64,000 nt of DNA from Deinandra increscens subsp. villosa (GCA_039602395.1 JBCNJP010000020.1:25460483-25524482), one strand, 5' to 3'. Shown: positions 44,237 to 56,419, counted from the first letter of the stretch. Numbers and translations: made by a program. Notes: generated from the sequence alone by a model not told the origin.

Positions 44237-44293
44237 GTTGTTGGGTGTTTCCACCCATGCACGAGCCAACACAAGTACTTCGGTCGGAGTCCA
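44237..44293 (-). pseudogene. Possible SANT/MYB-like domain remnant
   Basis: Minus-strand frame WTPTEVLVLARAWVETPNN resembles the first helix of the SANT-like domain in plant transposon-associated proteins (WT..E...LA.AW...S.N). Nothing convincing continues it. It may be a relic of a PIF/Harbinger second gene. Confidence 0.3.
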
Positions 44294-44505
44294 ATCCTGA
44301 TTCACTTTAAGGAGTTTGAGTTAAAATTGAAGTGGATGTGATATTGGGTCGAATTCTATAATATAGAATGGTTAGTTATAAAATGATGTGAATATGTTGT
44401 TCATATAGAGATATTTGAAATTTGAAAAAAATAGAGTTGTTGGAGAGCTATCCCCACCACGGAACCCATGTCCCCCCGTTGTGACCATCACAGACCCCCC
44501 CCCCC

Positions 44506-45636
44506 TGATGACCTGTCGTTGGGGTCATGCAAAAACCTTCTTAACCTAGGTAGCTAGGGAAAGTCAGGTATCGTATCCACAAGGAGCATGTGGTTAGTGT
44601 TACAGGTTTATTTGATTATCTAACTAAATTATCTAAAAACTAAAAAGTGTAAAAATTGATTTTTGGTTTTAAATAAAAAATGTAAACGAGAATAATGATA
44701 AACAAAGATATGATCACACCTAGGGTTTAGGTTTACAAAATCTAAATTGTTCTTAATTGCTTAACTAGGACGTCCTTAAGGGGGACGGTGCGAAGGAATA
44801 GCATGTGACAACCAGAGTTCTAACTTAAGTGGTTATAACGTGCGAGTTATCGGATTCATTCACAATTAACGGTTGTGACGTGTGAATCTTTTACATAAAC
44901 TAAACCAGACTTGATTTACCAACTAAACCGATCCTAGGGTACTTAAACAATCAAGAAACGATAAAGAAACTGAACAACCCTACACCTAGGTATGATCACA
45001 AGAAAACTAGCCGATAATCATAACAAATAATTTAAACACTGCCACCTTCAAATTATTTATTAAAATCAATCAACCAAAACACTCAATTATTCTACAGTAA
45101 GATTAAAAACTAAAAAGAAACCAAACAAACTTCCCTTGAACAACTCTTGGCTTCTCTTTAATTCATGAATGCAGCAAAAATATTGACTCTTCCTTTCTTG
45201 ATTCTTGTGCTCAGCCAAGCAGCCAAGGGGCTACCGCCCGGAACCTCTCAGCCGTCCGTCCAATCCCCTGGCCGAATCTCTTTACCTATGTTTTATTGCT
45301 GCTTCGCAACTTTTTCCCTTAAATGGGCCTTCAAAGCCCAATTGCCACTTCCTTTTTTCCAACCTGCATTTCACGATAACATAATTCTAAAGTCAAATGT
45401 GACTTTTATTTTTTTTAATATTCATATATAAACTAATATTCATAAAGAAATAGTTATGGAACTTGACTCGCTAACACGTTACGACTCAAGTTCAACTAAA
45501 TTATACTGTTTAAGCTTTTTTTCTTTATAACAAATTAAGCACCAATGATAATCTAAAATAGTTTACTTTGTAACCATATCCGGGCATTCTTTATAGAATA
45601 AATATAAAATAAATTGTATTCAAGCACCACTCATCA
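44506..45636 (-). repeat. 3' LTR of the non-autonomous element
   Basis: TG...CA ends. It contains an 88-codon open frame (45165-45431) shared with the other LTR; it looks like a chance frame. A related older LTR is at 1335-2450. Confidence 0.85.
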
Positions 45637-46566
45637 CATTCCCCAACTTAAACATTTTTCGTCCCGAAAAAGAGATGCAATGAAATCATAATTAGTAAGT
45701 CAATCTTATCGCAATTCATTTCAAACAGGAACGTGACTCTACATTAACTGTGATTGCCAATATATTGATCCATTTAAACTCAACCCGTCTAATTCCAACC
45801 AATGCATTATGCTTAAAAATGTATAAAATTACCATAATGTTTAATCGTCCCCACACCCGAGCATACATAGCAAAACCTACCCAGCCTCATGGTTTCTTGA
45901 GGATTCACTAACCCACACTTGAAAGGACCATGCACAACCATTATGACACAATATAGATTAAGTCCATTTATTTGCCCTTCTACGTGACATCCGGGACTTA
46001 CCTCCCATTATTTTCTCAATATATTTTTTTCTTTCTATTTTTTTATTTATTTTTTCTTTTTTCTCTCTTTTTTTCATTTTTTTTTCAAATATTGAACTAC
46101 TAATTTTATTAGGTGGTGGTGTCATAATAGTAGAAACATGGTGTGTGAGAAAAGAATACTAGGTATAAATACCACTCGCAACCCGTTTTTGCTGGGACTC
46201 AGTTTTTTAAACCATGCATACCGGGATGGGAAACTAAAAACACATAAATTCAATTAAGATTATTGCATGAACATTGGTGTTCATAAGTTTGGGTCGAGCC
46301 TACCAACATATCACAAGTTAGATGCATTTTCTGCCCTAGAGATCCACTTCATGTATAAGCATCAACCTACCAATTTTTCTATCATCTTCCATATATGCAA
46401 AAACTCTTTTTCAGGACATTAATCTTCTTAGCACATATCACCCAACTTTTTCAAGCAACAAAATGCAAAGATATACATATGACCTAACTAAACTTAACTA
46501 ACATGCAAAACACAAAATTAATCATTTTTAAGCAAACTTAGAAAAGGAACGGCAACGGCGCCATTT

Positions 46567-47693
46567 TGATGACCTGTCGTTGGGGTCATGCAAAAACCTT
46601 GTTAACCTAGGTAGCTAGGGAAAGTCAGGTATCGTATCCACGAGGAGCATGTGGTTAGTGTTACAGGTTTATTTGATTATCTAACTAAATTATCTAAAAA
46701 CTAAAAAGTGTAAAAATTGATTTTTGGTTTTAAATAAAAAATGTAAACGAGAATAATGATAAACAAAGATATGATCACACCTAGGGTTCAGGTTTACAAA
46801 ATCTAAATTGTTCTTAATTGCTTAACTAGGACGTCCTTAAGGGGACGGTGCGAAGGAATAGCATGTGACAACCCGAGTTCTAACTTAAGTGGTGATAACG
46901 TGCGAGTTACCGGATTCATTCACAATTAACGGTTGTGACGTGTGAATCTTTTACATAAACTAAACCATACTCGATTTACCAACTAAACCGATCCTAGGGT
47001 ACTTAAACAATCAAGAAACGATAAAGAAACTGAACAACCCTACACCTAGGTATGATCACAAGAAAACTAGCCGATAATCATAACAAATAATTTAAACACT
47101 GCCACCTTCAAATTATTTATTAAAATCAATCTAACCAAACACTCAATTATTCTACAGTAAGATTAAAAACTAAAAAGAAACCAAACAAACTTCCCTTGAA
47201 CAACTCTTGGCTTCTCTTTAATTCAATGCAGCAAAAATATTGACTCTTCATTTCTTGATTCTTGTGCTCAGCCAAGCAGCCAAGGGGCTGCCGCCCGGAA
47301 CCTCTCAGCCGTCCGTCCAATCCCCTGGCCGAATCTCTTTACCTATGTTTTATTGCTGCTTCGCAACTTTTTCCCTTAAATGGGCCTTCAAAGCCCAATT
47401 GCCACTTCCTTTTTTCCAACCTGCATTTCACGATAACATAATTCTAAAGTCAAATGTGACTTTTATTTTTTTTAATATTCATATATAAACTAATATTCAT
47501 AAAGAAATAGTTATGGAACTTGACTCGCTAACACGTTACGACTCAAGTTCAACTAAATTATACTGTTTAAGCTTTTTTTCTTCATAACAAATTAAGCACC
47601 AATGATAATCTAAAATAGTTTACTTTGTAACCATATCCGGGCATTCTTTATAGAATAAATATAAAATAAATTGTATTCAAGCACCACTCATCA
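46567..47693 (-). repeat. 5' LTR of the non-autonomous element
   Basis: Differs from 44506-45636 by a small number of substitutions and short indels, indicating a fairly recent insertion. Confidence 0.85.
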
Positions 47694-47708
47694 CCCCCCC
47701 CCCCCCCC

Positions 47709-48432
47709 ATGGGGATGTTGTTTTGGGGGATTTTCGCCAATCACGAACCCCATCTCGATCTCATTATACACAACCTAAGCTGTCGACTCACTTGTGTTTA
47801 AACTTACGCATATTTATCTTATATTTATAAAAGAGATTGTTGGGTCCCGAATGAGTTCTAATAGAGTTGGTATAGTTGATTTCAACCAAGATTATGATTG
47901 TGTGGATTATGAAATCAACCGTAAGACAATAACCTATAAAAAGTTTTTTTGTATGCCTCGAGTAAAAATGCTTACAGGAGCTTATCATGTAACTGTGTAA
48001 TTACAGAATAACTTTAGACGTGAATAAGATTTAATTAAGCTTTGATGTGCTCGTGATTTATAACTTATTATCTTGCTTTTCTTCAAGTGAAATTCTTCTA
48101 TTTATAGCAAGATGGTAAAATGGGTAGTTAACAATAATTTATTCACGGTTCCAACTACTTCTTTAAAGTGACCGCTTGTTGTATCAATTTGTTTGTCTTT
48201 ACTTTAAAAGTCAAATAGCATTTTAGTCTTCAAACATAACCAAAACTCAAATGAAATACATCGGTAGCACCTCTGCTAACAAAATCGAAGAAATGAAATC
48301 CACCGGTATCTAAAAACAAAACCTAAATCTATAAAGTCATATGAGTATATAAATTTGCAAGCAATTCATCAAATTAAGAACCAAATTAAGGCATATGGGC
48401 GACGATTCATACCTGAATAGACAAATCGTGTT
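47709..48432. other. Intergenic region, no supported gene
   Basis: Starts with the C-rich flank of the LTR element. Only short frames without family resemblance are seen. Confidence 0.4.
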
Positions 48433-49155
48433 AATCGTTTCCTGGATGCTCGGCATGTCGATGGGTCCCTTGCCATGCTTACCGTGGACTTCTCTAATGC
48501 CTATAACCTTGTCGACCGCTCGTCTTTACTACGCGAGGTTCGGCTAAGGTGCCCGGCTATCTCGCCTTGGGTGAACTTCTTATACGGGCAGCCGGCTCGT
48601 TTGTATTTGGGGGACGATCATATTTGGGCCACTACGGGGGTTCAGCAGGGTGACCCGCTGGATCCACTCCTGTTTGCCCTTGTTCTCCACCCCCTTGTCC
48701 ACCACATCCGGGACACTTTCCGCCTCTTCCTACAAGCTTGGTACCTCGATGATTGCACGATCATTGGGGATGATGAAGAGGTTGCCAGGGCACTCGAAAT
48801 CATCAATTTTACGGGTCCTCCGTTAGGGTTGTACCTTAGTATAAAGAAGACGGAACTTTTCTGGCCGAGTTGTGACGGTAGGAAGACTCTCCCGGGGCTT
48901 TTGCCAATTGGCATCAGCAGGCCGACATTAGGGGTGAAGCTCTTGGGCGGAGCGGTCAGCAACGATGGGGGGTTTATCCAAGGTTTGGAGTTGAGGAGGG
49001 CCAATACAACTGCTGACCTTATGCGCCTTCTCCCCCGACTTGGTGATCCCCAATGTGCCCTCCTCCTGCTCCGTTCGTGCATGGGTATCGCCAAACTTTC
49101 CTTTGGCCTCAGAACATGCCCTCCCCTTCATGTGGCTCAAGCAGCAGTGGCTTTT
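48433..49155 (+). pseudogene. Non-LTR reverse transcriptase fragment, first part
   Basis: The frame runs from VLNRFLDARHVDGSLAM through motif A (LTVDFSNAYNLVDR), motif B (GVQQGDPLDPLLFALVL) and motif C (AWYLDDCTIIGD, catalytic pair intact) to AQAAVAF. The N-terminus is truncated. It is split by the LTR element at 49156 and resumes at 50478. This RT type is common as isolated fragments in plant genomes and differs clearly from the L1-type LINE at 33190. Confidence 0.8.
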
Positions 49156-50472
49156 TGTAAAACCACGAGACGATCTTACTACTGCATGATTCGGTAATTG
49201 GATAAGCAACGAGAAGTAAATAAATCTTCGCTTTATTGATTCACAAAGAGATACAATGTAGAGAGAGAAAACACCTTCAACACACACAGTTAAGAGTGAT
49301 ATAGAATGACAGAACCTCTAACTAGCTCTCTCTCTAACGAACTATTTATAGTCACTGACTAATGGCCGGCGAACCACCCACGTACCATCTGGTACGCCCG
49401 TACCATCTGGTACGGTGGTGCATATGGTACGGCCAGTGACTATATGACTCACACATATGCTCTAGATTAGATACAATACACGAGACACACTTTAACATAG
49501 GAATATGCTCTAACAAACTCCCCCTTAACGTGTAGTGTATCTATATTCTAACAAAACTTCAGTCTTCAATCTTCAACATCGCTGCATCCGATCTTCAACT
49601 TGAAATCTTGTCAGAAATAAAGCTTGCATGGCTGGATCACTCTTGAATCATCTTTGAACTTCAAGATTCACTTGTGAAAGATATTACATACTTCCCCTTT
49701 CACCATGCTTGAGTCTTCTCACATAGAAACCTGCAATTTCAGAAGACAGAAACACGACTTTTCTTTTCTTTTTGAAAATTAATTTAATCTTGGCGCAAAA
49801 CTTCTCTTCGAGAATCCAAGATGTAATTTTGAATTTTTTGAATTTTGTATCGTGTATCGATTGGTCGAAAACAAATAAGAAACAAAATCTTTTTGGCTTT
49901 TTGAAACTTTATGTCAAAACACACCGAAAATCTTTTTGTAATTTTTCTAAGTTTATACTAAAACAAATAAGAATCCAAGATATGAAACATAAATGCAATA
50001 CAGAATTAGACACTATTACAGAATTAGACATTATTTTTGTCTTTTGTGAGAAAAATCACAACTTGGGATCATATTGAACATGACTTATGTGCTGAAGTAA
50101 TTGAAACACTTGTAAAACCACGAGACGCTCTTACTACTGCATGATTCGGTAATTGGATAAGCAACGAGAAGTAAATAAATCTTCGCTTTATTGATTCACA
50201 AAGAGATACAATGTAGAGAGAGAAAACACCTTCAACACACACAGTTAAGAGTGATATAGAATGACAGAACCTCTAACTAGCTCTCTCTCTCTAACGAACT
50301 ATTTATAGTCACTTACTAATTGGCCGACGGACCACCCACGTACCATCTGTACGCCCGTACCATCTGGTTCGGTGGTGCATATGGTACGGCCAGTGACTAT
50401 ATGACTCACACAGATGCTCTATATTAGATACAATACACGAGACACACTTTAACATAGGAATATGCTCTAACA
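49156..50472 (-). mobile_element. Non-autonomous LTR element inserted in the RT fragment
   Basis: LTRs 49156-49515 and 50111-50472 start TGTAAAACCACGAGACG and end GCTCTAACA (plus-strand reading). Target duplication CTTTT lies at 49151-49155 and 50473-50477. The complement of AACTCCCCCTTAACG next to the left LTR is a purine tract, putting the element on the minus strand. The internal ~595 bp has no gag-pol. I found no clear primer-binding site beside the right LTR. The LTRs contain several GTACCATCTGGTACG-type palindromes. Confidence 0.85.
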
Positions 50473-51410
50473 CTTTTGACAACGATCTTCGTGCGGCCAT
50501 TGAAGATATTGTCGTGTGTGGTGGGCCATTCTTTGGGGACCTCCAATGGCGGGTTGCCTCCTTGCCCATCAAGCTGGGAGGGCTTGGGGTCTACTCGGCT
50601 GTCGAGGCCTCCTCCTATGCTTTCGTGGCTTCGAGGGCCCAATCCTGGGGGCTCTAGTACCATATCCTTCGGGAGTGTGGGGTATGCACTATGGACTCAG
50701 CGTTCACGGGCGCGTTGGCTAGTCCCCGTGACTTAATTCCGGGCTTTGATCTTAGCGGTTTCTCTAACAAGGACACCGCCCCACCCAAAGCCCAACATGT
50801 TTTGGCGAATGTCCTTTTTAGTAAAACCGTGGGAGAAATGGAAGTTGCCTTCAGGATGACAGCCAGGGAAAAGGCGGTGTGGGAATGCCTTCGCCAACCA
50901 CATGCTCTGGTCCGGGACGTTTTATTCGACATTTTCAAAAGAGTCGGGATATCTGCGAAGAAGGAAGCCCTGGTTAATTTTTTGTCGGACCCAGCGGACG
51001 GGCGTTCCTCCCTTCGCCTGGCGGAAGTCCTTGTCTTTGGGTGGAAGCACAGGAAGCACGCATGTGTTAACCTTACTGGGGTTTCCCCTCTCGTGGGGTT
51101 CAAGGGCTCTGGGTTTCGGGTAGGCCAGGCGGCCACGAATGCTGCTGCAGGGAAGGTGCGCAAACATGAGGAAGCGTGTCTGGCGAATCAACATGTGTTC
51201 GTGCCTTTTGCGTTTGATACATTCGGCTACCTTGCTCCGGAAGCTGTGGATACTTTGAGCCGCGTCTAGAAGGTCATGCATGGGAATGTGACGACTCCTA
51301 GTGGGTTTTGTGTGGTTTTCACTCGGTTAGGCTTTGCTATTCAGAAGGGCTGGCGGCGCAGCTTGTTGCCCGCCTCCCTTGTACTTCATGTTGAGTTGTA
51401 ACCGTTATTT
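50473..51410 (+). pseudogene. Reverse transcriptase-type pseudogene, second part
   Basis: It continues the frame of 48433-49155 after removal of the LTR element and one CTTTT (FDNDLRAAIEDIVVCGGPFF, IKLGGLGVYSAVEASSYAF). An in-frame TAG lies at 50655. After it the frame goes on through NKDTAPPKAQHVLANVLF to LAPEAVDTLSRV. A segment is missing between the ECLRQPHA block and VRDVLFDIF, judged from how the two blocks abut. It is non-functional. Confidence 0.75.
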
Positions 51411-51452
51411 AAATCTTAATAAATATATAAAACGAACATTCTGATTTGTTTA

Positions 51453-51973
51453 TCTATGCGTATATATATGTTGCTATACATGTTAGGATTGTAAACATTG
51501 CCTTCTCATTAATTCACCTCTTGATCTATTTATAATTACAATAAGATATTTTAATTACATTAATATTCTTATACAATGAATATTTTCAATAATAACACCA
51601 TAATTATCTAATAGTACATTTTTTATATTCTTATTAAACATGTGTAAAAACGACAAATCTTTACATCTAATAAAGTACTAACTCGGATGCCACATTCTTC
51701 TGTTTAGAGTGTCCACCTATGATTTTTTCACTTGGTATCACAATAATCAACTTCAACACCTACCTTAAATATTGAATATAATCATATCAAACTGTCAAAT
51801 TTAAAAATAAAATTTTCAAAATAACTTTATTTCAAAATTAATGAATATTTAATCATGTCAAACTTTACAAAATTAATAAAGAATTATTTTTTCAAATCTC
51901 TTATTAATTTTTTTAGTTATCTCATATAATGAATTTTTATTCAACCCGTGTAATACACGGGTTACTAACCTAG
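51453..51973 (+). mobile_element. Candidate short Helitron
   Basis: The 3' end is strong: hairpin CCCGTGT-AAT-ACACGGG (51945-51961), then TTACTAAC and CTAG, followed by T. The proposed 5' end (TCTATGCGTATATATATG at 51453, preceded by A) is only a plausible TC start. The interior is AT-rich and non-coding. The true 5' end may lie elsewhere. Confidence 0.5.
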
Positions 51974-52996
51974 TATGTTATATACTTATATATTAGGGGT
52001 TACGATTACGGTTCGTCTTCTTCCTTGTGTTTCAACTTGACCTAGCTAGCTAAGACTAATTCATTCCTCTACAAATCAAAGATAATTAATGACTTGTTTG
52101 GAAAGAGAATGGATGAGATCTTTAGTTACGAAGGAGATTTTGTGTTACTAAATTAAAACATGCAATGATCGATCAAATAAACAATATCGATCAGCCATAA
52201 CCAAGCTTGACCGACCTTGAAAATCTTCTAGTCTCACATGTAAAAGTAGTTTCTTTCTTTCGAAGTTTAAGGATGAAATTTAGGCTTGTTTGTGTTAAAA
52301 TTAAAGACATATATACTTTTTTTTTATATTGACAAACTCATACACACTAGTCTAAACATACATCATCTAAGTTTACATGCATATGCAAATGTCTACTCTA
52401 CTCTAGTACGTGTGAGACTAGAATATAGTCAATCGTTTAGGATCGGAAGACAAAACAACCATATTGATATAACATTAACTCATATTGATATAACATTAAC
52501 TCGTACGTTCGATTAAATATTGACCCATATATTCAATTCTCTGCGGTCCTTCGTTCCGTTCACATCACATGCATAAACAGTTAATATAAAGAAATTAAAT
52601 AAGTATTTTATTATTAAATATAATATAAAATATATATAAAGCCAAACTGGTCAAATAAATACATTCTTATGGTTGGTGGATTGTGTTTGTGTGTACCCCC
52701 CAACCTGTATGAGGTTAAATTTTTTGGACAGATTCGTTTTTAATATGATTTAAAGACGTAAATAGAAACGGTCTAACTAACTTCTTGATAAAAACACATT
52801 AGGCAATATATAATGGTACATGATGGAGAAGTGAACGGCGAAAACATCCCTTTTAGACATTATGAGAGGTGAGATGGGCTTGACCACAGGGGCAAAGGTT
52901 TTAGAAGGCCCGGAGGGACTCCGGCCCCTGCTGTATTTTTTTTTCAGAAGTGTAATATTCCCGTTTATTTTGTCTGAACATTTTATATGTATTGAG
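51974..52996. other. Intergenic region, no supported gene
   Basis: It has a 21-bp tandem duplication (ATATTGATATAACATTAACTC) near 52459-52501 and a degenerate repeat near 52890-52990 also seen near 3900. Nothing coding is seen. Confidence 0.4.
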
Positions 52997-53533
52997 TTAG
53001 GGGTTGTTTGATAGTTGCTAATTGGGTAAGTGCTGATTGATCAGTAAGAGCTGAGTGAGTAAGAGCTGATTGAGTAAGAAACTTTGGTTGAAACTTGGGT
53101 GTTTGATAGTAGCTGACTGGGTAAGAGCTGACTGAGTTTTTTTTTCTTTCTTTGAACGACAGCTGACAGAGTAATGTATATAGCTAATTTGTTTTTTATG
53201 TATTAAAAACATTTTATAAAAAAAATATATATATAAAAGAAATTTTGAAACAAAAAATCAATACAATATTTTTTGTTGTACATGTTAAAAAAGAAATGAA
53301 ACACATTCTTTTATAATAAAAATATTTCTTTTTAATTAAATAAAAATACGTTTTTTAAAGTTAAAAACCGTAATTGTATCTTCATTAATATAAACGATAA
53401 AAAAAATAATAACAAACTTTCTGTTTTATCTTATATTTAGTGATGATTAAAAATAACCAACTTTAAAACACACATAATAGCTTAAAATTCAAAGTGTCAT
53501 ACAAAATCCAAATCAAGCATAACTCATACAAAT

Positions 53534-54677
53534 TTAACTTGAAGCACTTGAAAATAGTTGATTAGCAATCTGGTTCCGCAAAGTAGTCATATATTCAACG
53601 CCTTCTGAACCCCATTCTATGCTCTCACTTCCTCCACCTTGCACATTAGGAGTAGCCATAGTGAAAATCTTCAAAGTCCATACATAATTCATCTTGAATA
53701 TTGTACTTTCGTATAAAATTATGGACTGCAAAACAAGCTATGACAACGTCTCTCTGCACTGAAAAAGGATAAGGAGCCATTTGTTTTAAGATTGGAAATC
53801 TCGCTTTCAGTAACCATAAGCACGCTCAATAACATTTCTGAGTTGTGCATGGGCATGATTGAATCTTTCTTCCTTAGTTAACGCTCGTCTTCGTCGAAAA
53901 TCGGCTACCAATACCTCGTGTTAAAAAAGAAATGAAACACATTCTTTTATAATAAAAATATTTATTTTTACCCATGAGTGTTTGTATATGCAGCATCACA
54001 AATGTAATATTTACCTATATATAAATATAAGTGTGACATCTATTATATAAAGAATAAATGTAATGTATTTAATAATAAAAGTTATAGTTAGAAAACAAAC
54101 CTGGTGGAGGGAATCGAAATCCAAAAGTCGGATTAGATGCAATTTCTTTTAGAACTCGTGAATCATGTGTTATACCCTCCCATCCAACCCACACATATGT
54201 GAATATCATATCAAAATCACATATTCCTAGCACATTTTGATAACATTCACCTTTTCCTCTTCCCCTAAAACAAGGTTGTTGATTAGCAAGCAGAACTGCA
54301 TGTACAAGAGTTCCATCTAAAGCACCTATTGCTCCGGAAAATATGTCTTTTAGCCTTTGATGTCGTTCCGATATATTTGTAGTTCCATCAGAAGATGTTG
54401 GCACTATAATTTCTTTTGCAAAAAACATCATTGCCACCAGAACCTCGTGAAAACATTGATGAACTGTTTGAGTAGAGTGTTGAAATCGTCGTTTAACCAC
54501 TCGAAAACGTTCATTATGCCCTATAATATGTAAGAACATAGCCATCTTCTCTTCCGCGCTTATTGTCCTACTAGCTTGCAACCAATTTCGTTGTTTAAAA
54601 TGATTGCATAATAGTACAAAAGCCTCGCGTGAAACCCTCATCATTTCGTGACATTGTGTAGATGATCCATGTAGCAA
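53534..54677 (-). pseudogene. HARBI1-type DDE transposase, broken
   Basis: Exon 1 (54677-54101) runs from the family's SSTQCHEMMRVSREAF segment through D (GALDGTLVHAV) and D (GWEGITHDSRVLKE) to FRFPPPG. An 86-bp intron (54100-54015, GT-AG) leads in frame to exon 2, KYYICDAAYTNTHG, the family's LVDSGYPN-type motif. There a ~45-bp insert (53918-53962), copied from 53283-53328, breaks the frame. Downstream RRRRALTKEERFNHAHAQLR and NVIERAYG (catalytic Glu) survive, but a one-base loss after AYG gives an early stop. The C-terminus (TTLRNQIANQLF) lies at 53580-53534. The N-terminus also seems shortened at the junction with the SANT gene. Confidence 0.88.
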
Positions 54678-54682
54678 CTCAA

Positions 54683-54961
54683 CTATGAAATTATGTAGTC
54701 ATAGCGATTTTTCATTTGTGCCCGATCAACTATGAAATTATGTTCATTTTTCAATTTTTCCCCGACTACCTTCCATGAACATCCTTTCAAGCTAGTACCA
54801 TCCCGACCGTTAATTGTTACTTCGTCTAGACATGCTTCGAGAAAAGCTTTGTCCACAGCTTCCGACTTCCAACTAACTCTAGGTTTTTTTCGGACATATC
54901 TAGATACATATGAGAAATTAATTCCAAGTTCATGTATATAACAAATCAATTCCAAGTTCAT
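54683..54961 (-). pseudogene. Harbinger SANT/MYB-like DNA-binding gene, truncated
   Basis: The 92-codon frame contains SWKSEAVDKAFLEACLDEVT, then CSWKVVGEKLKNEHNF and QMKNRYDYI, the plant Myb_DNA-bind_3 domain found in the second gene of PIF/Harbinger elements. It stops right after NRYDY, where family members continue for many residues. Beside the stop, TCAACTATGAAATTATGT occurs twice (~54687 and ~54727), so a small rearrangement probably cut the 3' part and fused this region to the transposase gene. Confidence 0.8.
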
Positions 54962-55190
54962 GTATACAACAAATCAATTCCAAGTTCCTAATGATAAGAA
55001 AACTCAAGAACATCCTAATAATATAATAAACTGATAAAACATGACAAAACACATATAACAAATATAACAAAGAAAAAATAAGTTAATGGTGAACTAATAA
55101 ACCAAAGATAAAGAAATACAAGTGAAAAAAGGTGTATGTGTGTGTGAAAGTAAGCAAATATAAACCAACATAAACACATTAAAAGAAGTG

Positions 55191-55480
55191 ACATTTTAGA
55201 TCATAAAATTTCTTAAACATGCCTAAAGTAAGCAAACATAGACAAAGAGCTTACAATATTATCCAAGAACAAAGAGCCCATATCAAGAATCGACATTTTA
55301 GATCATAAAAAACACTTTAAAAGTGACTAAAATAAACAAACATAGAATAAGAAACTTACAAGATTATCCAAGAAAGAACAACCCGTATTAAGAATCTACA
55401 TTTTAGAAGATAAAACTAACATAAAACATCTTAAAAAACGACTAGATTATCCAAGAAACAAGAACCCATGACAAATTAGA
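55191..55480. repeat. Degenerate ~103-bp tandem repeat, three units
   Basis: Units start ACATTTTAGA(T/A) at 55191, 55293 and 55398, each followed by shared blocks (AAACATAGA.., CTTACAA.ATTATCCAAGAA, AAGAATC.ACATTTTA). It lies inside the Harbinger element between the SANT gene and the AHL-like piece. Confidence 0.65.
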
Positions 55481-55787
55481 TCATAGCTTTTATATGAGGT
55501 TCTGTTTGGAAAGAATCAAAAACATCAAATTGTCACCACTATAGCTAAATTCAGTTGAAAAAAACATCAAATTGTCAAAGTCAAACACTTATTTTCAACT
55601 CCATGTTTTATTTCAATTTAGAAGATTTATGAATATATCTTTGCTATCAGTTCAAGATCTATTTGTTTGTACTAGAAAATTTATGAAAAATGTTGTTGGG
55701 GACATTGCAAAGTTGGTGCCACAGAAAAATCTAAGGTAAGGGGCTTGTTAATATGATCAGTATTGGCTTGTTAATAGACTCACACCA

Positions 55788-55974
55788 ATTCTTGGGCTGC
55801 TGGCCTGCTGCTACTGGACATTGATGCACCACCATCAGAAAAACTGGTTGAACCCATGGGACCCACCATCATGTTAGGGTTTGCTTCGGTTTTAAAACCG
55901 GGTGGGGCAAGAGAACCCGACCCACTAACATCTTTGTTGAGATAAAAAGATGGCATTCCCTCCCTTCCACCCAT
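55788..55974 (-). pseudogene. AHL-like (AT-hook protein) 5' exon carried by Harbinger element
   Basis: ATG at 55974 starts MGGREGMPSFYLNKDVSGSG, then LAPPGFKTEANPNMMVG and a serine-rich end, resembling the N-terminus of plant AT-hook nuclear-localised proteins (REGM..FYL, PGFK..NPN.MV). A donor-like GGTGTGAGT follows. Neither the AT-hook core (RGRP) nor the PPC domain was found downstream, so only the first part is present. It shares no similarity with known Harbinger genes and is therefore probably captured. Identification from the N-terminus alone is uncertain. Confidence 0.45.
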
Positions 55975-56419
55975 GCATTTACAAAATGAGGGGCTTTTTA
56001 AGGGTTTGTCAGGTGATAACGTAAAATTGGGTTGAAATTGTATAATGGGAAGGGGTTAAAATTTTGGGGTGAAGCTTGAAGACACCAACAGATTAAAAGG
56101 GGTTAAAATTCAAATCAAAGAAGGCGGGATCGGGAAAATTTGCCCAATTAAACTTCTGCGTACAAGCAAAGAAGAATTGTAAACAGCAGCAGCACTAGCC
56201 TCAAAGACAATACTAAACCCATATTCTTATTTCAATGACAATGCTATCAGGTGAAAATTAAAAAAAAAAATTGCAAACAGCAGCAGCACTAGCCTCAAAG
56301 ACGATTAGTTGATATGGGTTGAACTGATTTCAACTATATAATCAATTTATCAAAAAAAAATCAATTTTGTGACAAATTTAAAGAGCTTGTGAATGCTCAT
56401 AAAGAAATAATGCAGGAAC

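Larger units (their letters stand above)
44506..47693 (-). mobile_element. Non-autonomous LTR retrotransposon in a poly-C tract
   Basis: Two ~1.13-kb LTRs (44506-45636 and 46567-47693) are nearly identical, start TGATGA on both strands, and enclose only ~930 bp. On the minus strand TGGCGCCGTTGCCG (46564-46551), a primer-binding site common in plant Gypsy elements, lies three bases after the 5' LTR. A purine stretch (complement of TTCCCCAAC near 45639) precedes the 3' LTR. The 5-bp target duplication is CCCCC on both sides. No gag or pol frame exists, so it is a LARD-like parasite of an autonomous element. Confidence 0.85.

Noticed and set aside
45165..45431. 88-codon frame with a signal-peptide-like start, also present at 47240
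   Set aside because: It lies inside the LTR of a non-autonomous element and is conserved only because the two LTRs are copies.
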